Shown here: piece by piece, positions 55,448 through 64,000 of the stretch
How positions within the stretch are numbered: position 1 is the first letter of the stretch
Layout of the letters: the number at the start of each line of letters is the position of its first letter
Origin: Lophium mytilinum
Taxonomy: Eukaryota > Ascomycota > Dothideomycetes > Mytilinidiales > Mytilinidiaceae
Direction of reading: 5' to 3'
Length of the DNA stretch: 64,000 bases
Assembly (NCBI GenBank): GCA_010093605.1
Contig: MU004198.1
Coordinates: forward strand, 1,308,456 to 1,372,455
Made by a program: the position numbers and the translations under genes
Notes under the pieces: model-generated
Told to the model about the DNA's origin: nothing
The model's database searches: none
What the model saw: the letters and a program-made list of their open reading frames with translations, nothing else

Positions 55448-56692
55448 CTACGACATCAACGTCTTAACCTGCTCCGCGCTCATCCTCGCATTCGAATTCG
55501 ACGCTCTAGGCTTCAGCGGCGGCCTGCCACCCGCCGCTCCTTTTACAGCACTCCCTCCTGTTGCTTTCGCACCAGACCCAGCCACCCCTCCCGCCCCCTT
55601 CCTCGCAACCCCCTTCCCCGGCGCACTCGCCCTCCTCGCCCCCGCTATCCTCCCCTGCGCAGCCTCCACCTCCACCCCGGCCTCCGCCTCAATCTTCTTC
55701 ACCGCGCGCGAGATCGACATGCTATACGCGCCGAACCACTCGCCCCAGCTCTGGCCCTCCCCCTCGCCCCCACCAGCAGCCGCCGCTTCCCCCTTCCGCG
55801 CCGGTGTCGCCGACCTCGCGGCAGACTGCGCAGGGCCCGTCTTCGCCGCGTTTTCCCTTCTCGAGTCGAGGAACGAGCGCGCGACGTTCTGCGCCGCGCC
55901 TATTCCGCTCTGGATGGTGCGCACGTCGTCGATGTTGACGGAGGGTGGCAGGGGGATGCGGTACGAGCCCGTCAGCGTGACGCTCCGGTCGTTTGCGGAC
56001 GAGGTGCTGCGGGCGGGCTGGGGGCGGGGGTCGGAGGCACTAGGGATGTTCCCACGAGGAATGTCTTCGATATCCTCCTCCTGGCTCTGCACCCGCGACG
56101 CGGTCGGACGGGGGCGTGGTGCCCGAGTGGAGGTAGAGAGGGTGGCGAGGTCGAGGCGGGCGAGGGCGAGTTCGGATTCGAGGCGCTCGAGCTCTGCGGT
56201 TTCGGGCTCGTTGGTGTCAGGCTCGTTGGTGTCGGGCTCTGGTTCTGCTGCTTTGTCGATGCCCGTGGAGGCTTTTCGGCCTTTGCCCCGCCGCCGTGGG
56301 CTTTTTCCGTTGCCTGCTTTGCCGGTGGTGTAGAGTTCTTCGACCTTCGCTTCTAGTCCCCTCACGCGGGATTTGAGGGCTTCGAGCTCAGTGCCGACAG
56401 CGGCTTCTTCTGGTTTTGGGGAGGCGGTGCTGGGATCGGTGGGGAGGGGGTCTTTGTTGAGTTTGCGGGGTTTGCGGCGGCGAGTTGGAGCTGTGGCGTC
56501 GGTTGATTTGGGGTCTGTTGGTTTGGTGGCTGGAAGTTTGGATGCAGAGGAAGCAGAGGTGGGGGGAAGCATGACGCCGCCTCCGGTCTCGTGGTCTGGG
56601 TTTTGGAGTTTTTTGGGACGGGTTCTTTGCGTCTGGGGTTGTGCGGGAGAGGAGGTAGAGGGGATGCGTGTGGTGGAGGGTTTCGAGGCCAT
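55448..56692 (-). CDS. Basic, disordered protein with short coiled coil and conserved C-terminal helix region
   Basis: Intronless, 414 residues. Residues 1-95 are rich in Ser, Pro, Thr and Lys/Arg (TRRRKPRKLNKDPLP). A short coiled coil follows (ELEALKSRVRGLEAKVEELY, about 101-120), a basic patch (KSPRRRGKGRKAS), a duplicated EPDTN-EPDTN-EPET run, and a second helix (LERLESELALARLDLATL). About residues 235-275 (VTLTGSYRIPLPPSVNIDDV, RTIQSGIGAAQNVARSFL) look folded, and GQSWGEWFGAYSMSISRAVKKIEAEAG is a likely amphipathic helix. The C-terminus is Ala/Gly/Lys-rich. I do not recognise a family; single-copy unnamed fungal proteins have this feel. High GC gives a long false frame on the other strand. 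Confidence 0.72.
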   Translation of the reverse strand: MASKPSTTRIPSTSSPAQPQTQRTRPKKLQNPDHETGGGVMLPPTSASSASKLPATKPTDPKSTDATAPTRRRKPRKLNKDPLPTDPSTASPKPEEAAVGTELEALKSRVRGLEAKVEELYTTGKAGNGKSPRRRGKGRKASTGIDKAAEPEPDTNEPDTNEPETAELERLESELALARLDLATLSTSTRAPRPRPTASRVQSQEEDIEDIPRGNIPSASDPRPQPARSTSSANDRSVTLTGSYRIPLPPSVNIDDVRTIQSGIGAAQNVARSFLDSRRENAAKTGPAQSAARSATPARKGEAAAAGGGEGEGQSWGEWFGAYSMSISRAVKKIEAEAGVEVEAAQGRIAGARRASAPGKGVARKGAGGVAGSGAKATGGSAVKGAAGGRPPLKPRASNSNARMSAEQVKTLMS

Positions 56693-57373
56693 TGGGCAGA
56701 TTTACTATTTACGGACGAGAATAGTACAACCCATTGAAGGCAAAAACAATTGAGTAGGAGTAGAAAGTATCAAGAAAGGTGGAGAGATAGAGAAGGGGTG
56801 AACAGAAAGCATTACACGGTGTTTCGTAACGTTCGCAGGAAGTTGGTCGGAGCTGGGATGTGCACTGGAACAAGCTGCAGCTTGACGTGACGTTGGGGTA
56901 CAGGGACCGGGATGTGGCGCTAAACTGCATCGGGGAGCTTGAAAATGGATGTATTTGAGAATGCATTGAAGCACTCTGGGCAACGGTGAAAAGTGTGTGA
57001 AGGCGAAATCCTAAACGCTGGGCTTTGGTTAAATGCAACCCCAATCCCTATGCCTGCCAATCTATGCGCTTACCAAAGATATACCGCGGCCACACCCCAT
57101 GCAGATCAACCCATTTCAATCCAAAATTCATCACCTGCTTATGCGTTTGGACTCTCGTAGTGCCCTGTCAAAAGATGGGAACGAACCATCACCCCAGCAA
57201 CTCTCCTGCCCGATCTCCTCCTGGCTAATGAAGGTATCCTCGGTGCTTGATAAAATCCTAAAGAAACGACTTTGCGATTTCCACCCTGAGACCTGAACCC
57301 CGATTCATTAGCCAGGAGCTAAAATCCAAAATGCGCCCCTCGCTGTGCCAAGGTCTTCATGCTCTTCAAAATC
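56693..57373. other. Intergenic, no gene seen
   Basis: About 680 bases, promoter of the gene to the left and 3' end of DOT1 to the right. Short frames on both strands without domains. Confidence 0.5.
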
Positions 57374-59001
57374 TTACGTCTCCTCCACTTTCAAATGATC
57401 CGAGTGTTTCGTGGCGATGAAGTAGTCCACGCTCTGGCCATCCCAAGAGACCGCGTCCGTTCCGCTTTCGTAACGCTCAACCCGGAGAAACTTGGTCGGG
57501 TTCTGCTCGGCGTTCCGGCCTTGTCGGCTTGCACCGAAAGATTCCAGGCTGATCACCTGCGCGCCGTCTTTCAGGTCGAGGAATTTGTAGACGAGCTCCT
57601 CATTGAGTCTCTCTCCGAAGACTTTGTTGTTCACTAGCACCACATCTGCGACCTTGAGCACTTCATTGATGTCCGGGGATTCGAGAAAGCTGCCATGGAG
57701 TAAATTAATATCGCCGAGTGAGAGGCCCCATAGCCTTGCGCGTGCTTGAAGCTCTTTCGCCTGCTCCGAGGCGAATTTGGCTGGCGTGTCTAGAATCTCG
57801 ATGCCCCAGCTTTTGGCGCCGGTTTGGAGCGCGGCCTGGATTACTACGTTCCCCACGCCAGAGCCGAGGTCGACGAAGATGGAGGATGAATTTAGCTTGG
57901 TTAGTCTGAAGATGGTGTTGACGAATGAGGGCATGAGTTCGCCGTAGGTTGTCGCCTTGTCTTTTACTTTCTTAAGGCGGTGAGCGTGAGGGGAGACGAT
58001 GCGCTGGTAAACTTGACTGAGAATATGGTTGACTAGGGACGGCGGCAGTGCATGCTTGCTGTCGAGGGTTTTAGATATGGTGGAGTCGGCGAGGGAAGCG
58101 CGGATTTGCGCGTTGAAACTGTCGAGAGCCTTGCGGTAATCTGAAGGCGACTTCTTGGACACAGCACGCTTCAGGAGGCGGACGATTCCCGAGTCATCGT
58201 CTCGAAGTTCGAGAGACTGCGCTTCGGGCAGGTAGGTGAGGCAGATTTCGTCGATAGTGTACTCAATGTCCTTGATTGGATCATATCCCGCTACGTCGCG
58301 GGGCGTCACAGTTTGGAAGCTGGGACAAGATCAGTCTTTGCAAAGGATAGGCATAGTAGAGAATAGTCAACGCACCGCTCGGGTGGAGACGCGCTTGGAT
58401 ACTGCAGCTCCACGACAAACCTGTCTTCTTCCCCTGCCTCGGTCTTGAATGCCGCGTTGTACTCCTTCCCATGCTCACCGGCAGTCATATCCAACCCGTG
58501 CATCATATCCAACTTTTCCCCCTTATTCCCTTCATCCCGTATCCTTCTCTTCATATCCGGTTCTAGCATGCGCCTTGAGTCCGGCTCAATCGAGCTGCTC
58601 GTCTTGTGTCTCTTCCTCGATCCGTTTGCACTGTCCTCTTCAGATTCGTCGCTGGACGCAAACTGCGGTAGGGGCGTCGAAGACTTGCGCTTATGACTCG
58701 GATGTCGTACGGCGAGGAAGTCCGACTTCTGAGAAGTTTTCGTGGGTGGCGCATGGCCATTTGAATAGCCATTATGCGCCTTTTGGTGCGCCTTCTCCGC
58801 CTTCCTGTGAGCCTGGGTAAAAGAGGCAGGGGATTTGGAGGTAGGTTTCGGGTTATGCGCTGGTTGAGGGGGTTTTGGTAGGTCCTTCTGCTCCTTAACC
58901 CTCGTGATGGTGCGGATTCGGGGTTCTTTTTTCTTGTTGCTGAACATGCTGACTGAGGGTGTGGCGCTGGGCCGTAGTATGTATGTCGTATTGTAAAGCA
59001 T
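57374..59001 (-). CDS. DOT1: Histone H3 lysine-79 methyltransferase Dot1
   Basis: Exons 58376-59001 and 57374-58319; 523 residues from the ATG at 59001, or 505 from the ATG at 58947 (MFSNKKKEPRIRT), which may be the true start. Dot1 methylates Lys79 of H3 in nucleosomes, shaping silencing and DNA-damage checkpoints. The N-terminal 190 residues are disordered and Lys-rich (SHKRKSSTPLPQ, NGSRKRHKTSS), as expected for a nucleosome/DNA-binding tail. The catalytic domain lacks a SET fold and has the seven-strand methyltransferase motifs: TYGELMPSFV (333-342), VDLGSGVGNVVIQAA (358-372), GIEI, and VVLVNNKVFG (435-444), followed by LKDGAQVISLESF. The intron (GTGCGT ... TCCCAG) joins SASPPER to FQTVTPRDVAGYDPI. 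All key residues appear intact. Confidence 0.95.
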
Positions 59002-59969
59002 ATAGTGTAGCGGTCTAAGTAAGTGCGTAGAGAGTCCTGTAGTGTTAAGGATAGAAAGGTGGAGAGACGGCAGAGAGAGGTGCGAGACTCGAGGCCAGAA
59101 AGAGGCTCCACATTAAAACCGCGTGCTGGCGTAAGGCACATTCGCGCAGGCACCAGCCCGCCACCCTGGAAGCCGCGATCGCTGCGGGCGGGATCCTAAG
59201 GTTGCAGCAGCGCGCCTTGGCACTAGCATAAACCCATCGCATCACAACATCACTTTATTATAGAAATGCAGGCAACACATGTACCCGTTGCCTCCTACAG
59301 AGCAACTTAGTCTACATTAATGAATCCTCTAGGATATCTGTCAAGAATCCTAATAGGTGGTAGAAGCCCCAGGTTAATATTAGACAGTACAGAAATATAT
59401 ATATATAGAATATATATATATATATATATAGGCGCAAAGCAAAGGAGAAATGCACAAATAACCCAAGTCTAGCTTAAAGTGGTAGGCTTCAACCACAGAT
59501 ACCTAGAATCGAGAGTTGTACGCAAGTGCCTGTCATCACCAAGCGGGAGCTGTGCACAGCTTAGTATTATCTAGGCAAATCCTGCTTGCTGCGAAAGAGA
59601 CTACTTACACCTTTGCGTAATAAGTACATCTGCCTGGAGATGATTCGACAGATCACGTTGGTTACACGGAACATCACAAGACATGAAAATCTGTAAGCAA
59701 AAGGTTTAGAACTACAACGATCGAATCTATCGTACAACCAGCTTCAATCTCCACTCAGTCAACCTCCTCCCATTACTTTTCATCGTCCAAGACGTGTACT
59801 GCGCAAGCTCGAAAAGTGGTATCATGACAAAAGAAAATCTCCTCTACTAAGGAGATGTAGCCGACGCTAGCAGATACTGTTTCCGTCATGACGAAGAAAA
59901 GAAACCGTAACGTCCATCACGATCAATGCGGATTTGGCAAAATCGTGGTAGCTCTGGGGTATCAATGAT
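59002..59969. other. Intergenic with TA microsatellite
   Basis: About 970 bases between the DOT1 start and the stop of the HAM1-like gene, both minus strand. An (AT)n tract lies at 59394-59430; otherwise AT-rich with no gene seen. Confidence 0.55.
59394..59430. repeat. (AT)n microsatellite
   Basis: Alternating A and T for 37 bases, broken once by GA. Self-complementary; no other signal around it. Confidence 0.9.
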
Positions 59970-62832
59970 CTAGACGGAGCCCTGGAGGACCGGGTTCTGC
60001 TTTCCCATAGTGGTGTTGTAGGTGCCGGAAGATGGGAGAGCACCATTCTGGCCTCCATTGGTAGCACCGGTGTTGAAAGCGTTGTCAAGCTGGCCGCTGA
60101 ACCCGTTGGAGTTCTCGTAGCCGACATTGTCGCTGGTGCGGTTCTGGGTGAGGTCGCCAGTGCGAGGCTGGTCATAGCCGCCAGCACCAAGTCCAGCGCC
60201 GGCACCAATCCCTGCACCGGTTCCAGCGCCGATTCCAGAGCCACTTCCAGTGCCGCCACCTCGCTTCCTGGTGGCATTTCCAGTCTTGGGAAGGTTGCTA
60301 GTCTCTTTGGCAGCGCCGATGCTGAAGACAGGCGACTCCCACTTGTCACCCTTGCGGGCGAGCTGCTTGAACTCCGTAGCCTTGGTAGAAATACCGCCAG
60401 GAAGGGCGATGTTCTGGAACATTGAATCTTCCTTGGTGACTGCAACATTGACGTGCTTATCGGCGGTCTTGGCTGCAACCTCCTCCTTCTTCTGCTTGCC
60501 TTGGAGGATCTTCTTGTTGGCAGCGGCCACGTAGCGCTGGTAGATATTTTGAATGTTCTCCGGGTCGGGGTTGCGCTTCGCTTCGGCAGCGGCAGCGTCA
60601 GCCTCGCTCTTGACACCATAGAGGATGCCATCAAGCTGGTGGATATTGTCCTTGATCTGCTTTTCGAGAACCTTCTGGATGACGGGGCGCATGACCTTGA
60701 GGAGGAGCGGCTTGAAAAGAGCAAAGAGGAGCTTATGCTTCGATTGCTTGAGCTTGATGTTGAGGTTGTTAACCTCAACGGCGACCTTGTTGACTTTGAA
60801 GAAGTGTTGGTTGTCGGACTTGTCAGCGGTCTCCATATCAACCTTGAAACTGAAGCCATTGCCGCCCATGAAGACATCGCAGACGCCGGTGTCGGTAACG
60901 GATGGGAAACCCTGCTTCTTCTTCACGTAGTAAGAGACATCTTTGAGATCCATCTGGATGCCAGAAACGGACAGCATAACCTTGTTCTTGTTCTTGTTAG
61001 AGATCTTCTTGCGGCCCCAGCGCCAATAGTTGTCGCTGCCCAGCTCGAGGACGTTGGGGGCGAGGTTGTCACCCTCAATGACCAAGTTCTCGACGATGGC
61101 ATCCATCATGGGGTCGGAGTACTCAATGCGGGGGATAGGAACATAACGAATATTCTCGAAGATGGCAGGGACAATGACCTCAGTCAAATCCTTGATAAGA
61201 TGCGGCTTAAAGGTAGGCTTGCCGTTCTCATCGTTACCAAGGTGCTGGAACAGGTTTTGGAGGCTGTTGGACAAGGCCTTGTTCTGCGGGTCGTTGTCGA
61301 ATTCTTGGCCGAAGTACTTGAACTCGTCGACGATGCGGTCGGTGTGGCCGCGATAGCGCTCGCGAAGGAGGAAGTGGCCATGGTCGTAGAGCTCGTTCCA
61401 CTCATCAGTGGACCGATCTTCCATGATATAACCCTGTTGCTTCAAGCATTTTCGGATGTAAGCGTCGATCTGCTTGAACCAGTTTTTGAGCTCGGGGTCC
61501 CTCTCGGCATCACGATAGATCTGGTTGATGGAGTCGAAAAGATCATCGGAGGATGTGTTGTTCGCAAAGCGTTCGATGAGGGTCTTGAATTCAGTCAGCA
61601 TTGACTGGTTATCATTCACAAAGCCTAGAGAAATACCTTCAAGTCAGCCTCAGCCAGTTGTAAGCTGTCATCAGTATGGGCACCTTTGACGGTTCCTTTC
61701 CCTTGTTGAGCAAGGTTCTTGGAGTGACCAGTGTACTCTTCAGCTAGACCAAGAAGAGTATCAACGGCACGGAGATCTAGATATCGGTCAGATGTTGCAC
61801 TTATTTCGACAGCCATTTCCACTCACAATCCTGGTGACCTTGAATCTCCACGACCATCTTCTTCAGGCGCCAGATCGTCTGGTCGCGACGCTCCTTCGGC
61901 ATCTTGTTGCTGAGATAGTTGTTGGCGCGCTCACGCTGTTCGCGCAACTTGTCCTTCTTCTCATCAGGAATGTTCTCAGATGCCTTGTTCCTTAGCTCGC
62001 CGGCGGCAGCGTTGGCGTTCAGACCAGTAGAGCCTCCGTTCTCAGCCTCATTCTGGGCGAGGCCAGCCACATCATTGGGATCGCGGGATCCGTCAGGATG
62101 GGCAGCCTGAGTGACGTCACCAGCAGCTTTTTGGGCATCGCCCTTACTGAATGGGGTCCTGGACTTGACCTGGCTGGTGAGGTTGCCCCTGGACATATCC
62201 GGAACATCGTGCCAAGTGTTGTCGGCGGCGGGACGGTCAATTTGGGCAAGCTGGTCTTCGCTGGGGTTCACATTGTTGGCGGCCTTTTGTGCGGCATCGC
62301 CAGCAATGTCTCGGAGAAGGACCGTGGCGTCGCTCACTAGACTGAGTTAGCTGGTGAAAAGTCTTGCAAGGATTTGATTGTGCGTACAAAGCTTCCGGAA
62401 CTGTCCGTTGGAGATGATGAGCGTGCCGAGTGTGCGCAGACCCTCAAGCGCCTCGTTGCCGTGCTGTTTCGCAGTCTCCTTGTCGACGGGTGCGCCAGGC
62501 ACAGCGGCATTACCGCCGCTTAGTTGCTGGGTTTGCCAGATGAAATCTTGGAGGAGGTTGCCGTCGTTCTTGGTGAGGAGCAGGATCTTGGCCTTCTCAA
62601 TGACGTCCCGTAGATCGCCAACCAGCTGTTGACCTTCTGGGGAAAGCTTTTTCGATGGAGCTGCGAGCGACGAGTGTGCGAGGGCGCTGTTCATGGCAAC
62701 GTCGATTTGCTTGTTTGATGGAACCTTGCCATTGGCGAAGGCGGAGTAGATGCCGTAGAGCTGGAGCTTGGTGTTGACATCCTTCTCCTTCTGCTGCACG
62801 TTCGTGGGAACGTTGACGGCCTTGGACGCCAT
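59970..62832 (-). CDS. HAM1-like protein (DUF5923 N-terminus, HAM1/DUF4449 C-terminus)
   Basis: Exons 62388-62832, 61827-62336, 61637-61776 and 59970-61583; 902 residues. Family marks: KDVNTKLQLYGIYSAFANGKVPSNKQID near the start, TLIISNGQFRKLLSDATVLLRDIAGDAAQ across the first join, RRDQTIWRLKKMVVEIQGHQDYLRAVDTLLGL across the second, ADLKTLIERFANNTSSDDLFDS across the third, then WRWGRKKISNKNKNKVMLSVSGIQMDLKDVSYYVKKK and a C-terminal Gly-rich tail (GIGAGTGAGIGAGAG). The third intron must run to CTGACTGAATTCAAG at 61584; stopping at the nearer TAG breaks frame. The central region has the alternating pattern of BPI/TULIP-like lipid-binding domains. HAM1 proteins have been linked to hyphal fusion or lipid handling, but the biochemical role is open. 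Confidence 0.9.
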
Positions 62833-64000
62833 GATGGAGCAATGCGAAGTAGTGTGGTGTGGTAATAGTGTAGGGGGTGCGTATCTGATATTAGGCTACT
62901 ACTGGGGTATCAAAAAACGGAAACGCAAAAAGTAGTGATGGTGTGTGTGAGGGAGGAAGGAATGCTCTGCTGGCGGCGGGCGCACGCTTTATTGTGACGG
63001 AAGGGCGGCGTTGTCACGCATGCCAGGCCATTTAGTTGGTGAGCGCCACAGCACAACAACGAGGACGTCATTTGGACCTCAGCATCGGCTGGCCACAGCG
63101 TCTCCTCTCCATCTCCCCACCCACAACCAAGGTCGCGGCGTCCGCGTCAGGCTAGACGCCTTGGATGCGACGACGCGCCTTTGACGTCGGCACGACACAG
63201 GCTGCTTGGCCCCAGTCCCGCTGCCTCAAGGGGGCCGGATCAACAGCGCCAGCTCTAGACCGCCCGCATCGAGCAGCACCTTGCCAAACTGGTGAATTGC
63301 CCCTGGAGGCATGACGCGTGCGACGTGGAGAGACGATAGACCAGCTTGCGAGACGAGCTTCGACGTTCCCGATGCTCGAGAGGATCTCCCGCAGGGGACC
63401 CCAAGCACTCCAGACGTCATCATTGTTCGAGCCGCACGCCAATTTCCCACCATGAACTTGCAGCCAGCAATCGACAGCGCCTCCAGTAGCACCGCGTCTA
63501 GACAGCCGTTTCCGTGCTCCAGCATCCTCCCGGGTCTACATAACAGCAGCAATACCTGCAGCGGCATCAATTAAAGGAGGCCTGCAGACCAGGAGTCCTT
63601 GTTTGCTCCGCGGCAAGCCAGTCCCACCCGCTAGGACGCCTATCGGCCAATGGCTTGCCCAGGAATCCGCATCATGCATCGACATCGACGGCCAGGATTC
63701 GCCTGCTCTCTGATGACGCTGCCAGACCAGCCCCTTGTCGACGACTCGGAATAATCTCCTTTTATAGAGGACACTGTTCACTGGAGCTCGCTGATGCTTT
63801 TCCGCTCTCTTGCTACCAGAAGGCGCGAACCCGGCTACGATTGACCACGTTTACGGGGCTCGAAGCTGTATGTGCCGCCTAGATGCATCAGAAATTGATG
63901 CCACAGGTATAAACAGCTTGATTGAAGCTCTGGACACGTCCAGACGATCAGATAACGCACCGAGTTCTCGAGCCACAACACCAAACGCCACACGAGCCAA
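62833..64000. other. Right end of window, no gene seen
   Basis: About 1.17 kb upstream of the HAM1-like gene, GC-rich to about 63700. Frames of 80-115 codons on both strands carry no domain. It holds the promoter of the HAM1-like gene; a gene beyond the window may begin here. Confidence 0.45.

Noticed and set aside
55561-56333. Overlapping plus-strand frames rich in Pro, Ser and Arg
   Set aside because: Antisense to the intronless coiled-coil/basic protein gene; caused by high GC.
60453-61604. 383-codon plus-strand frame
   Set aside because: It is the mirror of the HAM1-like coding exon on the other strand; Leu/Val/Asp-rich composition and no domain.
61621-61640. Apparent stop and tiny 12-base intron in the HAM1-like gene
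   Set aside because: Too short to splice; a 53-base intron ending at 61584 restores the known family sequence ADLKTLIERFA.

Overview
The window is 64 kb of nuclear DNA from a filamentous ascomycete (Pezizomycotina; a Dothideomycete is my best guess, which sequence reading alone cannot prove). The signs are genes split by short introns of about 45-60 bases with GTRNGT donors and CTRAC-type branch points, dense gene packing on both strands, and typical fungal gene families. There is no operon structure, CRISPR, phage or bacterial mobile element. I found no tRNA or rRNA gene. Nearly every gene below was rebuilt exon by exon; all proposed splice sites keep the reading frame.

Layout. 0-7 kb: a single-pass membrane protein (minus), an acyltransferase-3 membrane enzyme (minus) and a glycine-zipper/low-complexity protein (plus). 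8.5-16.3 kb: a small coiled-coil protein, tRNA ribose methyltransferase Trm3 (minus) and a short kinesin-3 (plus), the last two divergent. 16.3-18.1 kb: a repeat-rich gap. 18-26.4 kb: the SIN component Cdc14 (minus), a small mitochondrial-type membrane protein, a multi-span membrane protein with a cytosolic F-box-like/Cys-rich tail, and an MFS transporter. 26.4-29.2 kb: a gene-poor gap. 29.2-40.7 kb: a protein ending in a MoxR/ChlI-type AAA lid, a possible coiled-coil ORF, diphthine methylesterase Dph7/Rrt2 (minus), a DUF7730/F-box-like protein, Prp19, a SIM-rich RING protein and the fatty-acid elongation dehydratase Phs1. 40.8-46.3 kb: two surface proteins, a pepsin-fold type I membrane protein that has lost its catalytic motifs and a 743-residue repeat-bearing GPI-type wall protein. 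47-54 kb: Vps16, a mitochondrial 3-hydroxyisobutyryl-CoA hydrolase and, divergent from it, mitochondrial EF-Tu. 54-64 kb: a decayed tandem-repeat field, a coiled-coil/basic protein, the H3K79 methyltransferase Dot1, a HAM1-like lipid-binding-type protein and a terminal stretch without a gene.

Most genes are independent housekeeping loci. The main functional link is the divergent pair of mitochondrial genes (hydrolase/mS47-like and EF-Tu). The most novel items are non-coding or architectural: a two-copy 71-74 bp element whose flanking inverted arms differ between copies yet stay complementary; several decayed tandem-repeat fields; a membrane-anchored F-box-like/Cys-rich protein; a pseudo-pepsin receptor-like protein; and a lid-only AAA relative.
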